Shown piece after piece: positions 1 through 10,454 of a stretch of 64,000 nucleotides of DNA. Every line of letters begins with the position of its first letter. Position 1 is the stretch's first letter. The translations under genes and the position numbers were made by a program. A model generated the notes under the pieces. It was not told where the DNA came from and made no database searches. It saw only the letters and a program-made list of their open reading frames with translations. The DNA is taken from assembly GCA_963170055.1 (NCBI GenBank), contig CAUJGJ010000444.1:7865618-7929617 (forward strand), in the 5' to 3' direction. Source of the DNA: Halisarca cf. caerulea (Eukaryota > Porifera > Demospongiae > Chondrillida > Halisarcidae).

Positions 1-126
1 TCGTCTATGGCAATGTACATATGATTGCAGTTGTTCATAATAAGCTGTTCAAAGTGATTCTCAATGTCTTTGAATGTGGGACGGTCACTAGCTTTCATCT
101 TCCAGCAATTCAACATCATTTCGTAT
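1..126 (-). CDS. Orphan tyrosine kinase exon (C-lobe subdomain XI), cut by window edge
   Basis: Read on the minus strand from a splice acceptor (CATGCAG) at 127-134, the frame is open to the window edge. It contains a conserved kinase C-lobe signature, CWKMKASDRPTF, followed by KDIENHFEQL. It is a near copy of the penultimate exon of the kinase gene at 45366-45502, starting with the same codon phase and differing at a few residues (for example MMLNCW against MMLDCW). Exons that should precede it on the minus strand would lie to the right, but none was recognised between 127 and 43500. It is therefore either the exon of a broken neighbouring paralogue or a solo exon duplication. Exon identity is well supported; whether it is expressed is unknown. 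Confidence 0.8.
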
Positions 127-365
127 CTGCATGGCATAGAATGTGGCTATAGTGGCATTCTATCAAAAGCTATGAGTGAATTTCAGCTACAATATATGGA
201 TCAGGTACAGAAAAGATTCTTGTCATGGATGACTGCTTGTCTAGTTATATTTATGTATGTATTGATATGTACCTAGGTATATATATATAAGAATTAATAG
301 AGGAATATATATGTATAGATAGTGTATGCATGCAATATTATTATGTATGTATGGGAGTACTCTAT
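1..365. repeat. Duplicated kinase exon plus intron flank
   Basis: This segment aligns collinearly with 45366-45865: the exon, the 3' part of the preceding intron, and the stretch ending in 'ctatctac/ctatctagg'. The main difference is that the 45-kb copy carries a large (AT)n expansion (45624-45800) where this copy has only a short AT run near 275-330. The duplication may extend left of the window. Confidence 0.8.
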
Positions 366-899
366 CTACACACACGCTCAAAAGAAAGTTACCACTTTAA
401 CAAAATGGCAGCCGCATGATATACCACAAATGAAAATAGCTGAAAAAACTGAGCAATGGGCTAATATAGAACTATTTGGCATAGCCAAAATGAGGAACCA
501 CATAGTGACACAAGTTGTGAGTTAGTATTGCGTACATGTGCCTTTTGTAAGAATCAGCTTTGATTCTGGAAGGTGGTGTGATTTTAGGCTAAATAATGCT
601 GCATCCCTTTCATTTCATGAATAAAATGTGTGGTAATCATTGGTTAAGCTATTCCAAATGTGTCCCAAAGTTAGGTCCTACCATCTTCAACATCAGAATT
701 CTGTCCATTGCATCTTACAATTAATTGCTCAGTGGATTGTAAATTTTACATTCTCTAGCATCGAAACCTATCACTAAACAACAAATTGTGATTGTCGCCA
801 TTCATTTGCTCTGCTGAGGAAAGACGCCATTCACAGGACAATTTATCTATATAATCCAGCATAGTACAAAGTTAAGTAACTGTTGAAACTACAACTACT
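366..899. other. No gene recognised
   Basis: AT-rich sequence with short open frames that lack any family motif. I see no element termini here. Confidence 0.5.
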
Positions 900-1195
900 A
901 TGCTGTCCTGCCCATATGTGCCTAGCCCTATGACTGTCTAGCTCCTTAAATGCCTAGCACAATGCCATCTAGACCTTTGCATGTCCATCCTCATGCCCAT
1001 CTAGCCCAATGTATGCCTAACCCTCTGTATGTCTATACCTATGTCTGTTCAGCCCTATGCAACAAACAACTCTACCTTGTTCCAGTGAATTTGCTCGATT
1101 TACAATTTTTCATCCCTACATCTTTTATCATTTTTAAATGTTTTTGTATGGTTCTTGTCTATGTACTTTTTATTTCTATTTTGAACATATACCTA
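900..1195. repeat. Degenerate copy of the fold-back repeat at 46.5-47.1 kb
   Basis: Contains diverged 14-16 bp units of the form TAGCCCTATGCATGTC. They are followed by the same tail as the 46.8-47.1 kb arm: 'aacaactctaccttgttcc', then 'atccctacatctttt' and 'tatggttcttgtc'. Only one arm is present, so it is a solo or half copy. Confidence 0.7.
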
Positions 1196-1569
1196 TAGAC
1201 CAACATATTATTCTTTACCCTTCCTTCAGCCAGTAATATAGTGGGAGCCTCACTGTGGCAGTCCCTTCCATCTTCGATCCGTGACTCCAGAAACACCAGA
1301 ATGTTCTCCCAAGCTACTCTTCACTATTTGAACTCGCTTGCATGATTCTTACATTAGCATGTCTTGCATGAACTTTGAATTCTTGACTCTCTTTTTCATT
1401 AAATGAATGACATTGCATGCCCTATTGTTTACATTTATTTCATTTCTCATTTTTTCCCCACCCTTTTCTGTTGTGTACTGTGTTCTTACAGGGTGCCCAG
1501 AATAGTAGCCCCTTGGCTAAAGGCTTCCCCTGTCAAAATAAGCTTACCTAACCTAACCTTATCTAACCC
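1196..1569. other. No gene recognised
   Basis: Short open frames without motifs. A few CTAACC units occur at 1543-1570 just before the LINE fragment; too few to call a telomeric tract. Confidence 0.5.
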
Positions 1570-2184
1570 AAGGACAGCAGGATTATAGTGGATCTCCCTA
1601 ACAGCCCTTACACCTTCCCCCAGAACATTGCTGTGACTGATGACCGTGCAGATATTGTTATTTGGAGCAGCTCCTCAATCCACCTGGTGAAGTTGACCAT
1701 CCTCTTTGAGACTGGCATTGAGGATGCAGCATCACGTAAACGTTCCAAGTACACAGAGCTTGTGGGGAGATGCACAAGGAATGCTGCGACTCTCACCACA
1801 GTTGAAGTTGGTTCGAGAGGGTTTGTCCATGCTCCCAGTTTCAACCAACTGTAACAAGATTGCGGATGCCAGCTCAAAGACAAGGAGGGAACTGGAGCGA
1901 GAGGTCATCCGCCAAGTCATCGAGGGATCATTCTGCATTTGGTGCCAGCCGAACTGGACTGAAAACAAATGACAGTTTTACCTAGTATTACTTTACCTTG
2001 CTGTGTCTACATGTCTCATTTTACTTAATATTCAATTTTTTGAGGCCCAACTTTAACTTTGCATGTTCTTCTGAATATATTTTGGCAGTGTTGGGACCAC
2101 CCTACCCACCTGTCACCTTTTAGTGTATCTATTTACATGCATGTACTTACCTGCAGTTCTTTTAAATAATAATAGTGACAAGTT

Positions 2185-2187
<3 letters not shown>
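1570..2187 (+). pseudogene. 5'-truncated LINE, restriction-like endonuclease tail (copy D)
   Basis: The translated sequence from about 1570 contains ADIVIWSSSS...HLVKLTILFETGIEDAA and then TVEVGSRGFV. This matches the C-terminal domain of the other LINE copies in the window, where the motif reads PDLVIW...LVELTIP, a PD-(D/E)XK-type nuclease signature typical of R2/R4/NeSL-class retrotransposons. The Glu of LVELT is Lys here and a frameshift follows near 1850, so the copy is dead. It ends in a 3' UTR leading into (GA)n. Everything upstream of the endonuclease is missing. Confidence 0.75.

Positions 2188-2240
<53 letters not shown>
2188..2240 (+). repeat. (GA)n tract joining LINE copies D and A
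   Basis: About 26 GA units follow the sequence 'aataataatagtgacaagttaaa', which recurs with small changes at the 3' end of the other copies. Copy A coding sequence begins immediately after the tract. Confidence 0.9.
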
Positions 2241-2244
<4 letters not shown>

Positions 2245-3952
2245 CCTACAGGAGTGTGCACCACAACAATAACCAATTTGCCCTTGAACACTATCATGCA
2301 CCTGCCCATTTCACCGACATCATCTCTAACTTACCCAAGTGTGCCAGCCTGGCACTTCAAGGATCTACCAGTAAGGGGTATGACTGACTCTTCATGGAGA
2401 CACCATTCCATTCATTGACAAATCTACCTTCTGTTTCCTTGGAGCACCCATCTCCATCGCTAACACCACAGCAGTGCAGAGAAGTGCTCTTCTTCAAAAG
2501 CTAGAGACCATGCTGAGGAAGGTTGACAACACCCTTCTCACCAGCCAACAGAAGCTGCATCTTTACAGCCATGCAATCTGCCCACGCTTGGTCTGGGACA
2601 TAGCCATCACCCAACTGTCACTATCCTGGGTGACAAAGAATCTTGAAGCCCTGGCAACAAGATTCCTCAAGCGCTGGGCAGGATTTACCCGCAGCGCTGC
2701 CACCCACCACCTGTACCTGCCTAAAAGCAGTGGTAGCCTCCATCTACCTTCCCTGACCACCATCTACAAAAAGACCAAGGCTGGACTGGCTGCTTCTCAG
2801 ATGACCTCACGTGACTCCACTGTGAGGTTTATCGCCACCAAATGCACCACATCAGAGAGGAAGTCAGCCAGTGTCGTCTTCAAGCCTCACCAGGAGGTAG
2901 TTGCGGCCATGCAAGAGGACCCTGGGGCCTCCCAACAACAGCTTGTCAGGTCGGTGAAGAGGATACAATCCACTGACAGCACCAGACACCTGGAGACCTA
3001 CAGACAACTCTCAGTGCAGGGTGACTTCTCCCATCGGTTTGATGACAGGGTATCCACCATCTGGGCTGAGGCACTGTGGGACCTGCCAGAGTGGGTGATG
3101 AAGTTCACCCTCAATGCAGCCCTAGACACCCTTCCCCACAATGCCAACCTTCACCTGTGGAAGAAGCTGCCCACACCAAATTGCCCTCTCTGTGCCAGCC
3201 GCCAGACACTGCTGCATGTGCTCAATCACTGTCCTGTGGCCCTCCACAACAGACGATACAATCGGAGACATGATGCTGTTGTGGAGCAGATATACGAATT
3301 CACCACCAAACATCTAAGCCCCAATCAGCAGATCACAGTGAACCTCGCCACCCATCACTACTGCTTCTCTGTTTCTTTCGCTGCCACCGACACCCAACCA
3401 GACATGGTCATCTGGAGCCAGTCTTGTATCCTCCTTGTTGAGCTGACCATTCCATATGAAACAACCATCGAAGATGCAGTAAGACAGATATGAGAAACTG
3501 CTAGCCGAGTGCTCCATCAAAGCCAAAGCCAACCTCATTACTATTGAAGTAGGCTCTCGGGGCTTCATCAACCTCCAGGGGCTGCAAGACCTGTACAAGG
3601 CACTCAACAACCCTTCCATCCAAGAATGCCGCGAGCTGGAGGTGTTGGTCAAGACTGTGTTGTACCATTCTCACCTCATCTGGTGCAAGCGCTACTGGCA
3701 GGAGCAGACTTGACTTTGTATAGGTTCAATGTAGCTGCAGGATTGCATGACTCTTATATTGCTGCATGATGTTGTATACATGCTAATATTGTCATCCCCT
3801 TCTTTTTATTTATTCCTTTTTTAATTTCTACTTAGGCCAGACTATGAACTGTGAATGTGTTTTTGTAGGACACATTTAGCAGGGTCTGGGGCACCTAAGA
3901 CCTCACATGTACCTTATTTCTTGTAATAATTATGGCTCATGTGCAGTGAAAA
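2241..3952 (+). pseudogene. 5'-truncated LINE with RT thumb, zinc knuckle and endonuclease (copy A)
   Basis: The copy opens inside the reverse transcriptase (AYRSVHH...FALEHYHAP), loses the catalytic YADD region, and is then open from about 2474 to 3493. In order it contains the RT thumb region (FLGAPISI...QKLHLYSHAICPRL), a CCHC knuckle CPLCASRQTLLHVLNHC at about 3180-3235, and the endonuclease motif PDMVIW...LVELTIP at 3400-3455. A frameshift near 3480 separates this from the end of the domain (TIEVGSRGFINL, then WCKRYW) at 3490-3713. The 3' UTR ends at (GA)n. Non-functional. Confidence 0.85.
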
Positions 3953-3980
3953 GACAGAGAGAGAGAGAGAGAGAGAGAGT
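3953..3980 (+). repeat. (GA)n tract joining LINE copies A and B
   Basis: About 13 GA units. The next base begins the 5' UTR of copy B (TTGCTATGGTAACAAAATGG), the same start that follows (GA)n at 13806. Confidence 0.9.
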
Positions 3981-4193
3981 TGCTATGGTAACAAAATGGA
4001 CATTTGGGCCTAAAGTGTAGTCAAAGAATAAACTCCAAAGAGGGCTCTCAGGTCAAGTGTGTGTGTTTTTAACAAGTTACAGCTGCTTTGAACACCCAGC
4101 GCTACTCCTGGTGATATCAATTTGGGTTTTCCTTCATCACTTTGCCCGTTTGAGGTTTACTGTTTACTGTTCTTCATAACCTCAACAACAAAC

Positions 4194-4480
4194 ATGGAAG
4201 TTACAACTCTCCGAGCCTGCCCCTTCTGTAATAAGAGATATAAGAAGCTTGGAAATCATCTGAAAAGCTGTCCATTAAGGAATGGTAGGGAGTATCAGCA
4301 TCTACTTTCCATAACAACTCTTTCTAAGAAAATATCTACCCAGAAGAAGACCTGTCCAAATTGTAATAAACCCTTCAGTCGGTTGGACACTCATCTTAGG
4401 AACAGTACCATTTGTAAGTCATTTTGTAGCAATAGTGTTCCATCATGTGCAACTCATCCAATGACTAATTCATTCCCACT
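4194..4480 (+). pseudogene. N-terminal zinc-finger region of LINE copy B
   Basis: From the ATG at 4194 (MEVTTLRACPFCNKRYKKL) there are two similar fingers. The first is CPFCN...NHLKSC and the second CPNCNKPFSRLDTHL...C, each C-x2-C...H-x(3-5)-C. Such fingers bind target DNA in R2-type elements; that role is inferred here. An ATG at 4122 is in the same frame, but the sequence before 4194 reads as hydrophobic filler and aligns with the 5' UTR of copy H, so 4194 is preferred. Confidence 0.7.
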
Positions 4481-4497
4481 CACCAATCCTCTTGACC

Positions 4498-4910
4498 CTA
4501 AATGTATTGTACTACCCACCACTACCAACCCCCCTCATCTTACTTACAGTAATGTACCCCCCCACTACCACTCATCCACCTCATCTCACCAACCCGCTCC
4601 ATCCCATTTAGTGTAATGTACCACCCACCCCCAACCCATTTCATTAAGTGTTTTGTATCACCCCCCACCCCCAACACACCTCATCTCACTATATAAGCGT
4701 AATGTACCTACCACAACCAACTCACCTCCAACCCACCTCACCCCACTAACAGTACTGTACCACCCCCCACCCCCAACCCATCTCATCCTATTATGCATAT
4801 TGTACCACTCACAATCATCCCACCACATCCCATTGTGCGTAATGTACCACCCACTACCTCCAACCCACCACATCCCATTAAGCGTTTTGTACCACCCACT
4901 CATTCACTAT
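4498..4910 (+). repeat. Degenerate C-rich minisatellite inside LINE copy B
   Basis: About nine units of roughly 37-60 bp, each built on 'taatgtaccacccacccccaa' followed by 'cccatctcat...'. The array lies exactly where the finger domain of the reverse transcriptase should be and is flanked by recognisable LINE sequence on both sides. Confidence 0.8.
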
Positions 4911-6212
4911 TCCTTTAGACACTGTCATGCCCCAGACCAGATGATTGCTGCAGTGTCCAACTTGTATCAAGGTCTTGTTGGAATTGTCCAAACCAAGGAG
5001 TGGACCACAGAGCCTTTCCCCCTGCAGATTGGTGTCTACCAAGGTGACCCATTATCTGTCATAATTTTCAACACTGTCATAAACACCTTGGTGGACAGCA
5101 TATCTAAGTCTCTACACCATCTTGGCTACTCATTGTCTGGATCCAATCATCATTGCAACCTGTTCCAGTATGCTGACGACACATTGCTTCTTGCCCATGG
5201 ACCAGCTGCCTGTCAAGCTTTGTTGGAGTGCACAGAAAGATGGTTGAAATGGTCTGGGATTAGGCCAAAAAAATCCCAAATGTTGCACTTTAGCTGTGGA
5301 AGCGTCTACTGGTAGAGTCTATGATCCCAAATTGACCCTTTGTGGTCAAGATATCCCATTCATTGGTAACACCACCTTTCGGTTTTTAGGTGCACCCGTG
5401 TCTGTCCAGAACATACAGGAGAAGGTCAGATCAGAAGATATAGTTACTAAACTGGAAAGCATGTTGTCCCAGGTTGATGCAACATTGGTAACTTGCCAAC
5501 AGAAACTCCGACTGTATAGAGATGCTATTTGTCCAAGACTAACATGGGACCTATCCATCATTGATTATCCTGTCTCTTGGATCGAGAAGAATTTAGATTC
5601 TCTGATCACTAGGTATCTTAAGCAGTGGACAGGTCTTGCTAGGCCAGCTAATACCAGTCGCTTGTTCCTCCCCAAGTCTTTGGGCGGTTTTGAGCTCCCT
5701 CTCATATCAACCATGTACAAGAAGCTACAGTGTGCAATTGCAGCTACCTTGATGTTCTCCAGGGACCCACTTGTTGCACACCTTGCCACAAAGAGAACAC
5801 TCAGAGAAGCCTCAGCCACAAGGCAAGTCTTCAAACCCTTCCACCAGGTGGTAGAGGCCATGCAAGAGAATCCTGGAGCCAACCAAAGGGTCATTGCTGC
5901 TGCAGCCAAGGAGACGGTGATACAAAGAGTTATCCAAAGTCATCCGGAGCACTGTCAAAGTCTCTCCATACAGGGTCAAACAGTACGGCAATTCCAGGAC
6001 AGGGCTGCTGAGCTGTGGGCCCAGATAGTGATGAATCTACCAGATGAAGTGATGAGGTTTGCCCTGAACTCAGTCACCAATACCCTCCCTCACAATGCCA
6101 ACCTTTATTTGTAGGGTAAGAAGCCATCTCCAGTCTGCCAGCTTTGCCCAGAGCAACAAACACTACAACATGTGCTGAATCACTGCAGTGTGGCACTTAG
6201 AATGAGACGTTA
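4911..6212 (+). pseudogene. Reverse transcriptase palm/thumb and zinc knuckle of LINE copy B
   Basis: Contains the RT motifs VYQGDPLSVIIFNTV (5035-5075) and FQYADDTLLLAHG (5163-5200), with catalytic Asp pair. A frameshift near 5285 is followed by thumb sequence FRFLGAP...QKLRLYRDAICPRL. A TAG stop at 6112-6114 replaces the Trp of the motif read as LHLWKK in copy A. After it come the knuckle CQLCPEQQTLQHVLNHC and RMRRY, where the MITE at 6213 cuts in. The broken frame makes it non-functional. Confidence 0.85.
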
Positions 6213-7265
6213 CACAGGGCCATTATAGTCGGGCTCAGAGATCGGGGATTTTAGGTGACAAAGTACTGGAATTTAAGGAATGTATCACCTACGTCACGAT
6301 GCGCGGATCAGCTGAAGTGAATCGTATTTATACGTCATCAAAAGCCGCACGAAAGTCACACTGAACAGGCAAAACAAGATATTAAGACCCCAATCCAACT
6401 ACTACTAGACTAGAGTCAACTTAAATTGAAACATTGCCAGAATCACGATTACCAATATGCTGTGGCAAGCCAACGGTTACTCTTTCGTTATTACACTTAG
6501 AGGACAACCAGTACACGCCATGAAAAAACATAAAAGTATCGAGAACTTACCGATAAGCTCGAAGATCGATTGATGAAACCTTCCGCTGAAGACTCGGCGA
6601 AAAGAAGTGTCGACAAAAGACTAAAGTATCCGCGAGTATCCATGGCATTAATCGTGTACGCGCTTGGTGACGACATTCTACGCATGCGCAACGTCACAGT
6701 TAAATGGTCGCTTGCAACCAAGTTTATAAAAATCGTGGGATCCGGACGTGTAGATGGCCATCATACCCTTCAAAGAAGCTATTGTTGTTTTCATAATAGT
6801 TGTGTAGACGTATATTTGGTGAGCAGAGAAGATATAACCAGGTACGCTAAAGTTGCAACCATTTTAAAGTCTAATTTTCACATTTTTTTTAGCCACAAAA
6901 GTACATTTTTTCTTATAAGTGTTTCAGGAAGGATTATATTTTTCCCGCTCACGAATAGCTTATAGAGTAAATTTTTCTCTTTCATCTCGTACCAATCTTG
7001 TAGCTGTTTGTAAGCGTCTACACGTCCGGACATCCACGTTTATTGCAAAACATACCACTTTTTCCGAGCTTGTTTTATATTTTCTGAAAAGAGATACATT
7101 TATATCTTGTACACTAACATTTCGATATATAGTCAATGAACATATAACAGATTCGAATAGCTACAAAAATGTTGTTCTAAACTAAAAAATCCGGTATATT
7201 TATAGCCGCTTCCAAGCGGCAGCCATTTTTTCTGGTTTTGCCAGCCCGACTATAACGAGCCCGTG
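6213..7265. mobile_element. CACAGG-terminus MITE inserted in LINE copy B
   Basis: The left end is CACAGGGCCATTATAGTCGG and the right end, read inward on the other strand, is CACGGGCTCGTTATAGTCGG. The TA at 6211-6212 is repeated at 7266-7267. Deleting the insert and one TA rejoins the LINE reading CGT TAC AAC ATC AGG CAC GAC (R-Y-N-I-R-H-D), matching RRYNRRHD in copy A. No transposase is encoded. Internal sequence ('ggacgtgtagatggcc') is shared with the MITE at 53139-54460, so both are one family. CACTA-like and other TIR superfamilies are possible; a 2-bp duplication is shown by both copies. Confidence 0.88.
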
Positions 7266-7745
7266 TACAACATCAGGCACGACAACATCTTGTTGTCCCT
7301 CTATATAATTGTTTGCAGGCAGCCATCTTCATCGTGAGGACTGTATAACAGTGGATTTACCAGAGAAGAATTACTGCTTTCCTCAAAATGTGACAACCAC
7401 CGACAGCAGACCGGATTTGGTCATTTGGAACAAAAAGTCCATCTATCTGGTCGAATTGACAATCCCTTTTGAGACTGGGTTTGAAGCTGCTGTTCACAGG
7501 AAGCAAGGAAGGTATGGGGACCTGCTTGCCCTGTGTGCCACTAGTCGCACAGCTTACATGACCACATTAGAAATTGGGTCACGAGGGTTCATCAACACTA
7601 AGGGTTTTGATGACTTGTACAATCACCTCACCCCATCTACAAGGAAAGAGCAGATAGAGCTGGAGAAAGAGATAGTGGGGAAGTGTCTTGTTCACTCTCA
7701 TGACATCTGATGTAAGCAAGATTGGCAAAATGAAACATCCATTTA
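7266..7745 (+). pseudogene. Restriction-like endonuclease domain of LINE copy B
   Basis: This continues copy B after the MITE. It contains RPDLVIWNKKSIYLVELTIP (7412-7470), where Asp and the Glu of VELT fit a PD-(D/E)XK core, then RKQGRYGDLLALC and TLEIGSRGFI. The end of the domain has TGA at 7708-7710 where other copies read IWCKR (Trp), so the Trp codon became a stop. Confidence 0.8.
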
Positions 7746-8022
7746 ACTTGTTTGCTTAACCACCACTCTTTCTTTGAGTTGAATAAGTAGTCTACTTTTA
7801 TTTAGGCCTAAGTTTAGTTAATAATACTGTTTGTATAGACAGAATTTTATTGCATTTCTTGTGCTAACACTAGACTTATACTGTGTAGTGCTTTTGTAGA
7901 GTATCTTTGGCAGGGTCTGGATCATGTTAGCTCTCATTGTTCAACCTTATGTTATTGTATTTGGATTCTGTGTTTGATAATAATAATGAATGGTGCAGGT
8001 GAAAAAAGAGAGAGAGAGAGAG

Positions 8023-8536
8023 CATTGAGGATGCGGCATCACATAAACGTTCCAAGTACACTGAACTTGTGGGGATGCACAAGGAATGGTTTTGTTGCAA
8101 CTCTCACAGCAGTTGAAGTTAGTTCGAGAGAGTTCATCCATGCGCTCAGTTTCAACCAACTGTAACAAGATTGTGGATGCCAGCTCAAAGGCAAGGAGGA
8201 AACTGGAGCGACAGGTCATCCGCCAAGTCATCGAGGGATCATTCTGCATTTGGTGCAAGTGGAACTGGGCTGAACACTAATGACAGTTTTATCTAGTATT
8301 ACTTTACCTTGCTGTGTCTAAATGTCTCATTTTATTAATTAAAATTAATATTCAATTTTTTTTCTTTTTTTTGAGGCCCAACTTTAACTGTGCATGTTCT
8401 TCTTCTGAACATTTTTTTTGGCAGTGTTGGGACCACTTCCACCCACCTGTCACCTTTTAGTGTATCTATTTACATGTATGTACTTACCTGCAGTTTTTAA
8501 TAATAATGGTGACAAGTTAAAAAAAGAGAGAGAGTG
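8023..8536 (+). pseudogene. LINE endonuclease tail (copy E) between two (GA)n tracts
   Basis: Starts directly after (GA)n inside the endonuclease (IEDAASHKRSKYTELVG-like) and is highly similar to copy D. It contains the same downstream 'gaggtcatccgccaagtcatcgag'-type sequence and 3' UTR, ending in a short (GA)n at 8525-8536. Truncated and frameshifted. Confidence 0.75.
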
Positions 8537-9099
8537 AGATGCTCCAAGGTGTCTACCAGGGTGACCCTATCTCTCTGGTCATCTTTAACACCATGATGAG
8601 CACACTGGTGGACACCATCATCAAGAACCACCCTGACCTGGGGTTCTCCTTGGTCTGTGCCCCTACACAAGACCAACCTGCTCCAGTACACAGACGATAC
8701 CTCCCTTATTGCGGACAGACCATCGTCTTGCCGGACCCTGTTGGATGCCACTGATTCATGGCTGGAATGGTCAGGCATGAAGGCCAATGTGCCCAAATGC
8801 ATCACCATGGCCATCAAGTCCTTCACAGGGAGGGCATATGATCCTAAACTCCCTCTCTCTGGTCTGCCCATCCCTTTCACTGGAGCATCTACATTCCGCT
8901 TCCTGGGTACACCCATCTCCATCCACTCAAGTGTGGCTAAAGCCAAAGAAGCTCTGCTCTGCAAGCTACAGTCTCTGCTGGACAGGGTCGACCGCTCTTT
9001 TGTCAGCAGACAGCAAAAGCTGCTGTTTTTCAAGGTTGGCATCTGTCCCCGTCTGACCTGGGATCTGACCACAGCTCAGCTCCCTACCACCTGGCTGAC
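8537..9099 (+). pseudogene. LINE reverse transcriptase fragment (copy C)
   Basis: Begins just after (GA)n with QGVYQGDPISLVIFNTM. A frameshift near 8655 is followed by LLQYTDDTSLIAD (a YADD variant), FRFLGTPISI and QQKLLFFKVGICPRLTWDL. It stops abruptly at 9099 where the inverted arm starting GCATGTGGGACATG begins. The expected continuation of the LINE is not found on the other side of that arm structure. Confidence 0.8.
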
Positions 9100-9600
9100 G
9101 CATGTGGGACATGTCTATGAGCTTTGTAATTGAGCGGAGGTGTCTAACAGAAGGAATTTCACAACCTTGGTTGGCTTCGTGATACAATGTCATGTGACCA
9201 GGACGTGACTTGGGCAAAAAATATTATTGTAAAGATTTAAAAACTGTTCAGAACAGCCTTACATGAAGCCTTCAAATTGAAGGTTGAACACATCAGTAAA
9301 ATCTTGGGCGAACGTTGCTGGCTTACCAGGTTTGAGCTTCTTCGGCACTCTCTTTTTTAAAAACATCGTCCTTTATCTTCAACAACGAATTAGATCACAT
9401 ACAAAAGTGCAGCAAATGCCAAAATTTGAGTTTTCTCTCTTTCACGGTGAAGTAAGAGTACATATCAGCGAAATAAAGGCACGGAATGAAAGTGACTTTT
9501 TAGCCTCTATTCCACTTTACTAGTGACTCTCTTAGGGAACGTCACTCCTATAATCATGCGACAGTCATGTGACAAAATGGCTATCAGCTATTTCTAGGCT
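9100..9600 (+). repeat. Left arm of a long inverted repeat (pairs with 14200-14850)
   Basis: Begins GCATGTGGGACATGTC. Read in the opposite orientation it recurs at 14850-14200, including 'gagcggaggtgtctaacagaaggaattt', the stretch around 'accttcaatttgaagg', and 'tgtgacaaaatggct.tcagct'. The right arm has about 130 extra bases (14550-14695). The terminus is shared with elements at 17416, 25762 and 62084. Confidence 0.8.
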
Positions 9601-9614
9601 AGTCTAAACTTTAA

Positions 9615-10417
9615 CCCTTAAACGTTCACGCGCCACTTGAGTGGCGCAAGCCATAAAACCGTAAAAGTTCCATTTTATTATTTCCGATTTTATTAGATTT
9701 GTTCGATATGGCGATTGGAAACTACTATTACAGTTTCATAGCAATACATTCAGGTATAAAGATCACAACACAGACTGGCAGATTTCTGTTATACAAAGGA
9801 GTACGGTACAATTATGCGAGAATATAACAAATTTACTATGTTATACGGAGTCAACTTAAAGATTACGGCTGCACAAAACACGGAGAAGAACAAAAATGCG
9901 CAGAAATGGATCGGTTCGTCCTTGTTGCAGTCCGCACAGCAGCGGAAGGTCCTCATTTGGTGGTCCCGTGGAAGGCAGACACTGCAGCCTTGATTTTTAA
10001 ATCCTTTGCAGGGAGTTTCGATCACAAAATCGTGCAGGAGGCTGCATCGACTGATCGACGGCCTTTCCTCTTTCTGGAGTTGTGGTGAGACATCAACTCC
10101 TTGGACAGCTCCAGGCCATATTACTTCAATGTTATCTTGAAGCAGGCAGGAGATTCCCGGGTCAGAACGTTGGGATTGATGATGGCGAGGCCCACGAGAA
10201 GTTAACAAGCGATTCGAGTTTAAAAAACTCGTGGGCCGCCTACGGCCCTGGAAACTCAAATCGCTTGGAAATCGTTGTTATTGACTAAAATAATACTTCG
10301 AAGAACTCTTCTGGTCGAAAAGACTCTTTGCTGATAAAAGCAGGAGCAGACGAATGAATTTCACCAAAATATAGCCAAAAGATTACGTACCGACTTCGCG
10401 TCCGCCATGTTGTTGAC

Positions 10418-10454
<37 letters not shown>

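Larger units (their letters stand above)
3981..8022 (+). mobile_element. Near full-length endonuclease-type LINE (copy B), interrupted
   Basis: The copy has a 5' UTR (3981-4193), N-terminal zinc fingers (4194-4450), a minisatellite in place of the RT fingers (4498-4910), RT palm and thumb, CCHC knuckle and restriction-like endonuclease. A 3' UTR runs to (GA)n at 8003-8022. A 1053-bp MITE (6213-7265) is inserted between knuckle and endonuclease. Frameshifts near 5285 and 7310 and a stop at 6113 show it is inactive. The domain order (N-terminal zinc fingers, RT, knuckle, PD-(D/E)XK nuclease) is that of the R2/R4/NeSL group; the exact clade is not determined. Confidence 0.85.

Noticed and set aside
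2188..2240. Leu-Ser repeat open frame on the minus strand across (GA)n
   Set aside because: Artefact of the dinucleotide repeat at the LINE tail.
10427..10451. Ile-Tyr repeat proteins encoded across (AT)n tracts here and at 13447, 17137, 28934, 45624
   Set aside because: They are translations of microsatellites in all frames and have no flanking domain.
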